Assembly: GCA_011316305.1 (NCBI GenBank)
Contig: SAUG01000034.1
Span: 372,001-436,000, forward strand
Length of the DNA: 64,000 nucleotides
Direction: 5' to 3'
From: Rusavskia elegans
Lineage: Eukaryota > Ascomycota > Lecanoromycetes > Teloschistales > Teloschistaceae
The notes below the pieces were generated by a model. That model was not told the origin of the DNA. It worked only from the letters and a program-made list of their open reading frames with translations, and searched no databases. The first letter of the stretch is position 1. The number at the start of each line of letters is the position of its first letter. This document shows positions 22,950-35,867 of this stretch, piece after piece. The translations under genes were made by a program, and so were the position numbers.

Positions 22950-25900
22950 GTCTATTATCGATCTAAATAGCTCTTTAATAATATTACTAAAAGCTGGAAG
23001 AATATAACTATTTTCCTAATAAATAATTTACTTAATACTATTAAAAACGTTTTTAATAATAAATCTTTTATTTCGGTATTTAATTATATTTTTAGTAGTA
23101 AAGATACTACTATAGATCCCTCGGATTTTTTTCTCGATATTATTAAAAAGGATATTATTACCTCTGCCGATAATAAAAAGCCTCCGATATCAATAGAGTT
23201 TTCCGATAAAAATAATAAAGATAAAAATCTCGTAGCTGGATAAGAAGCTAAAACACCTCTACTAATATATTATAGTAGTACTACTATAATTTTCTATAAC
23301 TCTAAAGAAATAAAATATAAGCGATCGAAATAGCTATTATTACTTTTTACTATAGTATTAAAGATATAGTATAAAGTTATAGATTTTATATACTATCAAT
23401 ATTAAAGTCTACTAAAAAATTTTCAATTTTTTAACGAAAGTATAGAGCGACTATAGCGTCCTCCGAAGTTAGTTATAATATTTAAAAAATATATAAAATA
23501 GTAGCTCCTTTTTATTCTATTATAACGTCGAAGAATTGATTTAAAATAAGAAATTACCTACTATAAACGCTGCCAAGAGAATTTTATTATTTTATAATTA
23601 GGGAAATCTACCGATATCGACTAGATCTATCTACTTTTTTAACTATTTTAAATTATTCTACCTTATTATTTTCTCCTCCTACTTTTAATTCTAAATATAT
23701 ATTAGTATAGCCGATTTTATTAATAAATTAAAAGAGTTATATTACTCGAATATATAGTCTATCTCTTTTCTCTTATATTTACTGTAGTTTATATAGTACC
23801 CTAATAGATTTCTAATCTTTCTATTCGATATAGTTAGTCTAAAATATATCGAAGCGAAAAATAATTATTAGTCGAATTTTTAAAACTATATAGATAGAGT
23901 TTATATAATTAAAAAAGATTCTAATTCGATATCGATAGCTAGTAGAAATATATTTATTAGAATTTGGAGATTATTTTAATACTTCTAGTTTAGATTAGAA
24001 ATAAAAAAATAGCCGGTCTATCTCTAAAGTATTCTAAAAGAATTTTATTTAACCGATAACCAGTTCTATATCGTTTCTAAAGCCTATAATATTAAAAGAT
24101 ATACGGATATTATCTTCGATTATCGATATAAAGATTCTAGTTCCTAGCTAATAAAATATAAATCGTAATACTATATTAATTAAAATTTTCTGTCTTTTAT
24201 AGCTCTCGCCGCCGCTTTATAGGGAACTTGAACTAGTATTATACGGTAGAGAGTACTTTCTATTATAGATAAAATAAAGGACTCTATCTGTCCTTCTAAT
24301 AGTTTTTATTAGTATTTTTAGGCTGTATCGTAGTATATATCGATTACTAATAATAGTTTATATAACTATTACTAACTTAAATTTGTAAGAAAGAAAAAGA
24401 AAATATACTATATTGGATTTTTAAAATCTCTATAATCTCTCTATATTGTTTATAGTATACTAAATTATATCTTAGAACTATCGTTTTCCTTTTTATACAC
24501 GGCCGTTATAGCGCGAGTATCAATAATATTTATTAGAAATCTATATTCCGGTCTCTTAGTACTAGATTAAGAATGTTCTATCTATTAATAAATAAAAAAC
24601 TATAGTCTATATTTTTACTATAATAATTATAGCAGATATATCTTAATAAACTACTAATAAAAGTTTATTAGGTTCTAAAGCTATTCGTAGATACGTTAGA
24701 TATATAGTAACTAGTAATTAATAAACTAATCTCTTTTTTAATATCCGAATTAATATAAGATTCTATTATCGGTTACGAATTAAACGAGGAAAAGATAATA
24801 TAATCGCGAGGACTATTTAATCTAAAGCGAATATCTACTTTAATAGATTTAGTAGGTATTTCAAATAGATATATATTATTAATATAAATCCGCTAATTCT
24901 ATAAATATACGATCTAATCTATTACTATTAATTCAATATTTTACTATTACTCGACCTAGTCCGTTCTAGACTTATAGATACTACCTATTCGGAATATATA
25001 GATATTGCTAAAAAATTTTAATATATTTAATATTTAATACTATTTTAGTATTTAGAATTTAAACAATCTTTTATATAGAGCTCCGAAGTAATATTTCTTC
25101 TTTTTATTTTATAGAAAATTTACTAATTCTATATTAGCTCTCCTATTTTTATTTAGTTAAACTAAATTATAAAATCTAATATATAATCTATAAAGTTTTT
25201 ATATATAGAAATATACCAGATATCTAATTACTTTCCTAATATATAATTTTCCTAAAGAATTAATTTACATTCGAATATATCTAATTAGTATATTATAACC
25301 CAATCTAAATAATAGTTACTCCCCGATTTGATTTCGATTTAATTAACTATATTATATAATCCTACGCCGATATCGCTAAATATAATACTATTATTTTATT
25401 ATTTATAATATTTTCCGAAGCCCGTATCTAGGTAGATTAATTTTTAAAATAAAACTAAAAAGTATTTTAGAGATTGTATAAATATACGTTTTTTATTATA
25501 GTTTCAACTATCCGTTACGACGATAAAAGTCCTATATTTTAATAGCCTAGTATACTAGCTATTTTATCCCGTTAATATTTCTATAATTTCGATAATAAGC
25601 TTTCCTAGGCCGATAAAGTAGATAGCGATTAAAGTAATTACCTTTTATAAAATTTTACTTATTTTAATTAACTTTCCGAAATCTTTATAGTTAAAATCGA
25701 TAGTAGTAAGTAAGCCTATATATATTATAATATAAAAGTTCAGCCTAATATCTATATCGTATTTTACTATATAGATATTACTAAAAAGTATACTACTTCG
25801 AATAATTATACTATCTTTAGCGGTTAAGCTAAATATAAATATTTATCTATATTTTTTCCTTTTTTATATAATTAATTAGAAAAAGGAATAGAAACTTGCC

Positions 25901-26540
25901 GTTTTTAAAACTAATAAATATAATATAGTTAAGATTCTACTAGCTAAAAAGAGCCTCTAATAATATCTTCGATTTTTTTCCGCTAGTTCGTATTAAGAAA
26001 TAGAGTCTATAATATCGGCGTATATAAGATTATATTAATAATAATATCTATCGCTTTAAAGTATTTTATTACTATAATCGAAATATTCGGAAATTCTATT
26101 AAATAATTCAATTATACTATATTCCGACAAAAGTAAAATTATAATAATTAAAGATAAAAAATATATCTATTCTATAGCTATTAGAAGTATATAGTTAAGT
26201 TATATAAAATAGTACTATAGATAGCTAATCTAATTTACTGCTTTTATAGATAATTAGAAACTCTCTTTATAGCTCCGTAATATATATACTTAAGAGAATT
26301 ATAAAGCTAATTTTACTTTCCTTTGAATCTATATTTAATAGTATTTTAAATTATTCTTTACCGATCCGTAAACATTATCTATTTTCCGTCTTTTTCTATC
26401 GGTAGATATAAGTATCTATTTTTCTATCTCTATACGTTTCTTCTTTCGTTATATTTAACGATAAGAAAAATATCTAGATTAATAAACTATACTAGAGCCT
26501 CCGAATACGATATTATCTTTAAAACTTGAAATCGTATTAA
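22950..26540 (+). pseudogene. TNP2-like transposase relic X2
   Basis: Colinear at the protein level with the transposase relic of the 10-kb element. A segment reading YYSSTTIIF near 23265-23300 matches YRSSTTIIL near 55723. LYRSIYRLLIIVYITITNLN..ERKRK near 24325-24400 matches the LIGIYI block near 56820. The 24550-25100 part is colinear with X1. In-frame stops are mainly Gln-type TAA/TAG. By family knowledge this enzyme would cut and move a CACTA/EnSpm-type DNA transposon; here it is dead. The call is by pattern and memory of the family, not a search. Confidence 0.5.
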
Positions 26541-26560
26541 CCTATAAAATAATTAATTGT

Positions 26561-26860
26561 ACTTGCCAAGGTATGGCTTGTATTGCTGGTAAAAGAAGAA
26601 AAAGCGATAACTACGAGGTATATTTATCTGTGAAAATTTCTACGTTAGTTAAATTATCGGTAGAAGGATACGTTATATTACTAAATAGATTTAAATTAAA
26701 CTTCTATAGAAAGAATCGTTATTTATATTAACTAAACTAGAGTATAAGTTCTACTACCGTATATTTAATATAGGTATACTAACGTTCGATTTACTTATCG
26801 AACCATTGGTTCACCGGATATTAAAACCAAAACAAATTAACTAAATAAATAAAATAATTA
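26561..26860 (-). repeat. Dyad repeat, copy L
   Basis: About 300 bp homologous to 33975-34165 (inverted) and, as reverse complement, to 50340-50640. It contains the perfect dyad GAACCATTGGTTC at 26800-26812 followed by CACCGGATATTAAAACC. It keeps CpA and TpG unusually well. It follows the X2 transposase relic and may be that element's end or a separate dispersed repeat. Confidence 0.7.
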
Positions 26861-29570
26861 ATTAGTACTCGTTTAAAGGGTTTTCTTATATAATATACTA
26901 TAGCTAGGAAGATGCTCTATACAAAAATAGTATTACTAGATTCTATCGATATAGAAAATACAGTATTTAAAATTCTATATAAACGAAAAAAAATAATAGT
27001 AATAGTTATAGAGTTTCTAAATATCGGGTCTTTAAAGAATTTTTTATTTAGAATATAGAAAAAGACTAAAGCGAATAGTATTACTTTTTCCTTCCATAAA
27101 GTAGTAATAGAAGTTTATTTCTTTATTATAATTATAGTATTCAACTTCTATGGTTAGAGTTAAAGGTATTAGACTTTATAGTTCTCCATCTAGGAAATCT
27201 AGCAGTCTTTATAATAGAGAGTAAATATCCAAGTCTCTTTTTTCTATACTTAAATATTTATTTAAAAATCTATCTAGATAACTATATAAATTCCTAAAAA
27301 ATCTGTTTTATTTATAAAGCCCCTCTTACGCGATAATAGTAATAATATTATTAATTACGGTTTTTAGTAATCGTATTTTCCTACTTTTCTTTATTTCTTT
27401 TTAGTATTAAAGATTTTATATATCCGAGTTAATTATACTTATCGATTTTTATAGATTACTTTTTTTTTTTAATTAGTACTTTCGAGTATATTCGTCCGAA
27501 ATCTATTATTGCCGTAATTTAAAGATTTCTAAAATAATATAGGAAGTTAGCTATATTCTATAAATAATTCTTTTCTATATTAAAACAGATAGGTTGTATT
27601 CCTATTTAAAGTTCTCTCTATTTAACTATCTACCGAAATCTACGACTTAGAGAAGTTCTAAAAGATAAATATAAATCTAGCCTATAGAAAATCGAAATAC
27701 TACTACTAATATAAATAAGTAGAAAATTTACGGGTATTTGGATATATAGTATCTTTAGTAGTACTTTTAGTAGTATCTTTAGTAGTACCGTTAACAGTAC
27801 TTTTAATATTATATCTTGTCCTCTTATTATAAATAATCTAAATCTTTAATTTTAGTATTTTTACTCTTTCTTTCGTATATTGTTATAGAATATAATAGAT
27901 ATTATAGGCGTATTTAAATATGTTAGGCAGCGATAGGACGGCTCGATAGAAATCTAGCTAGATAGTAAAACGCTAGGTAACCGTCTTTCTAACGCGATAC
28001 GGCCTTTCTTGTACTTTTTTACGTACGTTACTATAAAATATAATGGATTTTAAATATATTTATTAACGTATTAGATAGCGTTAGAGCGTGTCGGTAACTC
28101 TAGGTTAATATATTAAACTTCGAGGAACTATTAATTAGCGATTACTAACTATACGTTAGCCGCAAGATATAGAAAGCTTTAAGCTACTAAATAAACCGCG
28201 GTCTCTATTTAAACGCGCTTTTAAATAGCTGAATTCTATAGTAGCGGAACCGTATATAATAAGATAGTAGAAGTAAGAACTAAATCGTACGGTAGTACTA
28301 TAATTTATAAAAGGTTCCTTTTCTATCTTTATTAATAGTTCTACTAATAATATATATAGAAATCTCTAAATCTTCTAAATTAAGCCGAATCGTTTATTCT
28401 AAACTATTTTCAGATAGACTATTTTATTATTTTTTTATTATTTTTATTATTTTTTTCTCCTTTTTTATTATCTTTTCCCCTCTTCTATTTTTTCTTTTTA
28501 TTATCCTTTCTCCTTCCTAATCCTTTTTCTCGATACTTTTTACTACTTTTTTTTACTATTATTTTTAGATTTCCTTTATCTTTCTAGATTTTTATAGTAT
28601 TCGAATAATAGCTAGAAGAGGATAAAGTTTATAGATATATATCGAGGCTTCTATATACGCTATAGATATTGAAACTTTTAGATAATGTAAAAAACTATCT
28701 ATAAAACCAGCTATTCTAATATTTTTTAATCTATATCTAGCCTACGCTTACTATTACTACAACTAATATTATAAAAACCTATATATTACGATATATTTTT
28801 TAATAACCGATTAGAATAGTATTCTATAACGTTTTAATATATTTGTTAACTAGATAAAAAATAATCTTAGATCTATATTAAAAGACTTCCTAGATATTAT
28901 CTTTTTTCTTTATCTTTTTCTTTCCTTCTTCCTCCTTTTTTCTTATACTATTCAGATTTTTACGAGGCTATATTAAAGTATAAAGGTACTTTTTATACTA
29001 ATAATAGACTTTCGCCAAGGATTATTATTTTAAAAAACTCCGAATAATATTAGACGGTTATAATTATAGGAAACGCGATAGTATAAGATTATAGATAAAT
29101 AGTTAGCTTTTAAAATACTATATATATCAATTCTATCGTAGACCATTCGAAAGGAGCTTCTGATATATAGTACAGAATATAATATCTATCTATTTTAACT
29201 ATTATATCGAATCCGGAATATAGTATATAATTTTATAACAGAGATCGAAATAGAACGTATATATAAATTATCTACTGCTTTTTACTTTCCCGTCTCTACG
29301 TTTCTATACTTCCGCGCCTTTTCGATATATCGATTTTAATAGATAATAGATAAGATTTATAATATATTAGGATTTCTTCTAGATCTTGTATATAGGCGAC
29401 GTATTATAGATTTGCGAAAGTCTATTCTATAGCTTTTCTATATAATAATACGCTTCTTTTACTTTACCTCGTATCTAATCTTTATATTAAATTAAAAAAC
29501 GTTTTAGTATAATAAACGATTTATATTTTAATATTATAACATTAGTAAATATACAACCCGCTCATAGTAT
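26861..29570. other. Unidentified relic DNA with simple-sequence tracts
   Basis: No recognised domain in either strand. It contains a short direct-repeat cluster of AGTAGTACTTTT-like units (about 27745-27812) and a pyrimidine-rich tract (28424-28530). The part at 27910-28280 is less AT-rich and has several CG-containing words, but no frame could be supported. Confidence 0.4.
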
Positions 29571-30077
29571 TTTAAAATGAAAAAAGCGTTCAGAGTCGAT
29601 TAAACCGGTTTAAACCGGTTTAAGCAGAATTATCTTATTTAGTAAATAGACAGATTTAGATATATTCTGAAAACGTCTATTTTATCTATATTTAGAATTT
29701 TAAAATTCAACTTTTTAAAGTTTAGTATCCGTTAGTTCTCGTTTAATAACGGGAAGTTTCTAGTTTAGAAACTAGTACCGCTAGCGTTCTATAAATAAAA
29801 TTTTTAAAATCTATACTAAAAGCTTACTAGTATAGATCTTCTATAGGATACTAGTAGCCCTACTAGATAGAGGAACTTAGAGTTTTTAAAAGATTTTTTT
29901 TAAAAGTTTCAAAACTCATTTAAAGCGTTCCAAAACAAGAATCTAGCTTATAAGCGTTTATAAGCAAACCTTCCACTCGTAAACGCTTTTATAACGCGCT
30001 AGACAGGATATAGGATCAAACCCGCTTACCAGTTCAGACCTGTTCAATTAATTTTAAACGGGGTCGACACTTTTAAT
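29571..30077. other. Low-mutation island with AAACCGGTTT repeats
   Basis: Less RIPped than its surroundings. It contains two abutting TAAACCGGTT words (29613-29632), each with palindromic AACCGGTT, and runs such as AAGCGTTTATAAGCAAACC. No gene seen. It may be part of the hAT-type element that follows. Confidence 0.4.
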
Positions 30078-30240
30078 TAGACTGGCTACTTCGATACGGG
30101 TTCCTGTCGATACTTCGGGAGAATCGGTTCGATCCGATCTACTAAACGGTTTAGGTCGGTTCCTAATATTAGAACCGAAAATCGGATCGGATTATAAAAT
30201 AGAAACTAATAGAAATCCGATCTAATCCGACTTGTAATTA
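30078..30240 (+). repeat. Truncated copy of the hAT-type terminal sequence
   Basis: About 160 bp starting TAGACTGGCTACTTCG that is a direct repeat of the left part of the element at 30291-30810. It lacks a right terminus, so it is a fragment or an internal duplication. The sequence before it (cttttaat) resembles but does not equal the duplication of the next copy. Confidence 0.65.
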
Positions 30241-30290
30241 TATTAGATAGTCGAAGACTATAGCTTTTATAAATAATTATTTCTTTAAAT

Positions 30291-30810
30291 TAGATTGGCT
30301 ACTTCGTGTCGGGTTTCCGTCGATACTTCGGAAACCCGACCCGAGTTTTAGTAAATTAGTTTAACCCGACCCGCTAAACGGTATAGATCGATTTCTAAAA
30401 TTAGAATTAAAAATCTGATCCGATAATAAAATAGATACTAATAGAAATCTAATCCGATCCGTTAAATTTTTTATAAATAGTGAAATACTATAATTAATAT
30501 AATATAATACTATTATTAATTTATTAATTAAGAATTTCTTTGGATAATATATATAGATAATATATTTATTGTAAATAGATTAGTTTCTAATAGATAGATA
30601 TAATTTATATACTAAAATAATATTTTTATACTAGATTTTAGCGGTTTTAGTAGGTCGAACCCGGAAATCTAGGTTCGACCTAGAACCGAATCGGTTCGGT
30701 ATCTAAAAAAATCGGATCCGACTCGATTTAGTATCTAGAAAAGTCGGAACCGATTCGGTTCGAACCCGGAATACGAATCCGAATTAAAATCCGATTCGAC
30801 GGCCAGTCTA
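30291..30810 (+). mobile_element. Non-autonomous hAT-type element, 520 bp
   Basis: Begins TAGATTGGC and ends GCCAGTCTA (short inverted termini), flanked by 8-bp duplications CTTTAAAT (30283-30290) and CTTTAGAT (30811-30818), which differ by one G/A, as RIP would produce. Eight-base duplications are typical of hAT transposons. The interior is rich in CGGTTCGG/CCGAACC-type words in both orientations and has no coding frame. Confidence 0.8.
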
Positions 30811-30818
30811 CTTTAGAT

Positions 30819-32439
30819 ATATTATTTCTTTTAATTTTAATAAATAGTTTAGATAATATAAAGTAGTAATATTTTTTATTTAGTACTAACTAATATCATA
30901 GCCGGAATCTATATTATCTTTCTTTAAAATAATTCTAGACCGTATATTTCTTTCCCGTATTTTTTAATTATATAGAATTCGATTATTATTTTTTCCTAAT
31001 TATACCTTTAAAATCTTTATTTGATTTTTAATAAACTTAAAATTTTTAGATTAGATAATAATTTATTTAGCGTAAAATACTATTAGATTATTATTTAAAC
31101 TATATAAATATAGTCGTATATAAATAGTAATATATTAAATCAATATATTTACTGATTAGATAAATAATAATATATATTTTTATAGAATTCTATAAAGCCG
31201 CTAACGCCGTACTCTATATTCTAATAACCCCGGCCGAAAAAAATTCTATAGCGATATTTTTAAAGATTTCGCAATATAGTCTAGTAAATAGTACTTTTAA
31301 AATTAAATTATTAAAACCCTTCTAGTAGCGATAGATATTTCGGAAAACTATAGTATCAACCTTTCATTTATATTTCAATTAATTAATTAGCTAGACTACT
31401 TAGAATATATTATTTTAGAATATTTCTTTTACTATTATACTAGCAGATTTTCTTTTCTTTTATCCGATTCTACTATCTCTAGCCTTTTCTAGGCCTTTAT
31501 AAATCGATTTCGTAATATTTTTATATACTAGAATATCTTTTAGCGCTAAATTAAAGTTTATTATAAGATTTTAATATATTACTAGTTCGATTAGTACGTA
31601 CTATAATTATATTTATACGATATAATAAATTGAACGATGAATAGTATAGTACGGTATATATTATATTAGAAATTTATAGTAATAGATAGTAGATAAAAAA
31701 AAAGATAGAAAGTAAAGTTTAATTAATTAATATTATTATCGGCTAGACTTTAGCTAAAGTAAACGAGTCGAAATATTTCTATAAACTTCTAATATATTCT
31801 ACTATATATTTCTATATATTTTGAGCTGCTATTTTATATAGACTCTTTCTAGTATTAATTATATTACCCTACTATATTATCTATACTCCTATCTAATATT
31901 TCGTAATATCTAAATTAAAATTACTATCTATAAAATTTAAATCGGTTATAAACTGCGAACGCGATAGAAAATTATCGGAATTTAAGTATATATTTAATAA
32001 AAAATAAAGTATAGATTATTTTATTATATATAAACGTTTCTAGAAACTAAAAGAAACCGATATATAGAAAAATATAGATCTAAGTACTAAAATCCTTTTA
32101 GAATAAAACGTTTAAAACGAGGAAACGGACTATAAAGTTAATAAAAGCCTTTATAGTAATATAATAGAATAATATAGACAATATTCGATACTGATTTATA
32201 TATAGTATTATACTACGAAACTAAACTCTATAATAAAACTCGCTTAAAAGAAACGGAAAAAGTAATATTTATCGACGAAATAAAATAGGATTAGAATAAA
32301 ATAATATATTAGAATGATATATTAAATATAAATAGAGTTATCTAATTTATAATTATTTATTTCTAATATATTTTTGAGTTTACTATAGCTACTAATAGTA
32401 TAGGCGGGATAGTTTTAACTAAATATATAGCTCTAATTA
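30819..32439. other. Unidentified relic DNA
   Basis: No supported gene. All frames are closed and no transposon terminus was found. Confidence 0.4.
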
Positions 32440-32779
32440 TTAATTTTATCCAAGAATAAATAATTTATTATAGCGGCTTTAAAGAATCTAAAACTGCTAG
32501 AATCCTAGAATTCCTATAAAAATAGTCGAAATTTACTGAAGAAATTAGTAATAGTAGTAATATAACTAATATAGCTATCGAGTCTCCGTATAAAAAGGAA
32601 GACGAAAATACTAATAATATCGTCGAGGTTAATAATAAAGACTAGGTAGTAGAGAAATACTCTACTAAATAGAATAATATTAAACTCGAATATAATAAAA
32701 GCCTAGCTAGAAATAGTAACTTTAATTATGATAAAAATAAAAATAAAGATAAGAGTAAAGATATAGAAAAAGGAAGAAA
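32440..32779 (+). pseudogene. Coding-like hydrophilic relic, unknown
   Basis: A plus frame reads a Glu/Asn/Lys-rich stretch, for example ESPYKKEDENTNNIVEVNNK from about 32580, then an Asn/Lys/Asp-rich tail. It is interrupted by the 560-bp MITE at 32780 and appears to resume as AAAGGAAAGTAGAAAACG after 33343. It could be the C-terminal tail of a transposon or host protein; not recognised. Confidence 0.3.
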
Positions 32780-32781
32780 TA

Positions 32782-33341
32782 CATCAGCATTTCCTAAAAC
32801 CGGCTTGAAGCCGATCTCAGCCGGTTCTTAGCCGGTACGGCTAAGACCGGCGAAGCTGCGTAGCTACGCGGCTAAGACGGCTAAGACGGCTAAGTAGCTA
32901 AGACGGCTAAGAAGATTTAGAGATTCGATTTTAAACTCGTTTAAATCCTTATTAGAAATTAGTAGGCCTATATACGCCTATATATAACGCTAGGCTAGCT
33001 TCGTCTAGATCGAAAATATTAGGTTTTCTTACTAGAATCTAACTAGATTAGGTCTAGCGTAGTTTATTAAATAGATATTCGACTTCCGTTATTCCCGCTT
33101 TTAGCGGCGGCCGCTAAACCTTATTTTCGACTTAGATTATATAGGTTTATTTTTAGCTTATATATAGATTCTATTTTAGGCTGCTTATTAAATAGATTTT
33201 CGTACTATAGATACTATTAGAGCTCTAATCTATCGAAAATCCACTTTTTAAATTTTTAGATTATTTGGATTTTTGGATTATTTAGATTAAGATGGCTGTC
33301 AGCCGGTCTAATCTGAAAATCCATTTTAGAATTCGCTGATG
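32782..33341 (+). mobile_element. MITE of 560 bp with TA duplication
   Basis: Inverted ends CATCAGC and GCTGATG flanked by TA (32780-32781 and 33342-33343). Near the left end is a cluster of GGCTAAGAC repeats and inverted AGCCGGT/ACCGGCT words (32800-32910); AGCCGGTCTAATC near the right end partly mirrors the left. No coding frame. TA target and size suggest a Tc1/mariner-type MITE. Confidence 0.75.
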
Positions 33342-33343
33342 TA

Positions 33344-33974
33344 TAAAAAGGAAAGTAGAAAACGAAAATAATAAAGATAAAAATATAAAAGAGATTATTA
33401 AATACTTTAACTAATCTAAATATTTATCTATATCCAGAAATGGTAGATTTAGATAAATATATTACTTCGATATATTACTATATTATTAATTAAAGAATAA
33501 ATTTTACTTAAGTAAAATTTTTTAATATAAATTTATAGATTGAAAATTATTAAATTCGTAGATTTTAATAATAAATTTAATTCAAACTCGATTATTATCC
33601 TATAATATATATAAAGGGATTGAGGCTCTAATATAATGTAAATTTGACAACTACGTGGTAGATTTAGCAATGAAAGTTTTATAATATAGAATAAAAAAAT
33701 AATATATTAATTTTTGATCTTTTTATTCTAAGGTTTTTAATTTTATATTTAATTCGAGGTTAATTATCTCTTTTATAGCAATCTTGATTTTGATTTTTAG
33801 CGAATGAATACTATTTAGAGTATAGAAAGCTATTTTTATATAATTAAATTAAATTTTGAATTTTTATCTAAAGTTTCTATAACAGTATTTAATATAAATA
33901 TATTATCAAAAAAGAATCAATAATTATTACTTTACAAGTCTATTCGATCCATTCTAGAAAGGTTTTAACTATAT
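33344..33974. other. AT-rich DNA, short match to copy L
   Basis: Mostly featureless. About 40 bp near 33650 (GACAACTACGTGGTA) match the part of copy L at 26615-26640 in direct orientation. Confidence 0.4.
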
Positions 33975-34165
33975 TTGAATTATCTACTATTTAGTTATTT
34001 AGTTATTTGTTTTGGTTTTGGTACCCGGTGAACCAGTAGTTCGGTAAGCAAATCAAGCGTTGGTATACCAGTATTAGTTCTTTCTATAGAATTTCAATTC
34101 AAATTTGCTCAGCAATATAACGTATCCTTCCACCGATAATTTAACCAACGTAGAATCTACTATTT
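33975..34165 (+). repeat. Dyad repeat, copy R
   Basis: Inverted relative to copy L over about 190 bp. It contains GGTACCCGGTGAACCAGTAG at 34020-34039 with the RIP-altered dyad GAACCAGTAGTTC (34030-34042). It is very little mutated compared with the neighbouring copia element. Confidence 0.7.
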
Positions 34166-34343
34166 AGTAAACTATATCAATTTATAAATTTATTTAGTTA
34201 TTTCTATTAAAATTTCAATTTTTTTAATATTTAAACTTTTTCTATTTATTAAAATCTAATTTACTTTAAATAAAATACTAACTAATTTATTAATTTATAA
34301 CTTATTTAATAAAAGTAAACTAATATTCTATTAGCTATAATAT

Positions 34344-34459
34344 GGCCTGGATGGTGCAGTGGCAACGCTGCGTGATCTGGAGGCCTAATGGATCCAGCGC
34401 TGTCCGGAGTTAACGGAGTTAATCCAGCGGATCGGAGGTTCGAATCCTTCGAAGACTAA
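34344..34459 (+). other. tRNA-like module with A box, B box and T-run
   Basis: A consensus A box TGGTGCAGTGG at 34352-34362 and a perfect B box GGTTCGAATCC at 34437-34447, followed by six Ts at 34466-34471, the usual RNA polymerase III terminator. The T arm folds (GGAGG with CCTTC). The acceptor strands do not pair and no convincing anticodon arm with U33 is found. The A-to-B distance is long, and ATCCAGCG occurs twice within it. Best read as a tRNA pseudogene or a SINE head. Confidence 0.5.
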
Positions 34460-34632
34460 TCCCAGTTTTTTCTATCGATAAAGCCAGTTTTTATACAGAG
34501 TTTTTATACAGAGGGCTTATATAGTAGATTGTTTTAGCTTATAATAGCTGATTCGATCGAAGTAAACTAAGTTAATTAAAGTTAAATAGACTACGATTTC
34601 CTTCTGGATTTTAGTCCAGGTCTAGCTTTTTC

Positions 34633-34808
34633 TATTGAAATCAAGTGTGTAGAACATCAAGCTTGATTTACTAAAGTAGGCTTTCGCCTGAACTAAATAT
34701 ATAAGAAGGAAGTAGTAGGGCCTTAACGCCGTAAACTACTAGATCTAATCGGTACTAGCGCCTTTAGCGCTTTAGTATAGCTATTATATATAATACGTAC
34801 TTCTAATA
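34633..34808 (-). repeat. 3' LTR of copia B
   Basis: 176 bp from TATTGAAATC to ACTTCTAATA. It retains an intact ATCAAGCTTGAT palindrome at about 34658-34669 and a divergent AAGTGTGTAGAAC stretch where C has ATATATATGGAAT. Confidence 0.94.
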
Positions 34809-34962
34809 CTTTTATACGAATAATATACTATATATATACCGAAAGTAAAAATTAAATAGGCTCGCTATATACTCGCTAAAAAATCTATAGAAAAAAGAGT
34901 TTATATATAACGCGAGGATAAGGTTTAAAGAATTCCTATAGCGGATATATATTATAAAGAAG

Positions 34963-35867
34963 ATAAAATAAAAGAAAATAGAATTTCTATAGTATTCTAA
35001 ACCTTCTATAGTAGTAGTATATTTAGTAGAATACTGGTATAGATACTAGTTTATAATATAAATCTATTTAAAATATTTAAAACGGATATCGCCTAATTTA
35101 AAAGGCGCGTCTAGGACTTCGGTAATCGAAAGTACCTATTTAGTAGTAAATTATAGGTACTAGCGGTCGTAATTATCGCCGCTAAAGTACTATAGGGTAT
35201 AAATATTATATTTCTTTTTAACTTATTTAAAAAGCGTATATTAAGTACCTATTAGAATATTATAAACTTCTATTAATATATCGAAGGTTATATTACCTAG
35301 ATAGTCCTAGATATAAAGATATTTACTATAGTTTTAAAGATTAATATAAGTTTTCGGATTATTAATAATTATAGCGCTCTAATAATACTATTTCTAGAAT
35401 TCCTATAGGATCCTATAATTAATTTAGCGGTATAGCTAGATAGTAAAGACCCCGATATATATTTATATATTATTACTATCTAGTTATAGGCGGCTAAAAA
35501 TATCGCGATCCTAAAAGCTATTAATATTATCTTTTACTTAATAATACTTAGATTCGAGGTTTAGATAGGATAGTACTTAAAAGTAAAGGTAGGGTAGATT
35601 ATTATTATAGTTTATAAAAGTAATATAAATTTAAAAGTTATCGAATAGTTTATTAAAAATTTTAATATATATATATAGATCTAGTTCTTTAGAAATATAG
35701 GTAGTAAAGTTAAATCTTTAAAGACTATTTAAGTCTATAATAGTTATAAATAGTATTAAATAAAAGTATAAAATATAAAGAGTTAAACGGTATAATTTAT
35801 ATATTAGATAGTATAAGATTAGTAAAAATATATTTAAAAATATAGTAGTAGTAGATAGCGGGTAAAA
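34963..35867 (-). pseudogene. Second coding-like frame of copia B
   Basis: Position-equivalent of 10930-11834 in D, placed by distance from the 3' LTR and by sequence similarity. Heavily RIPped. No function recognised. Confidence 0.35.
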
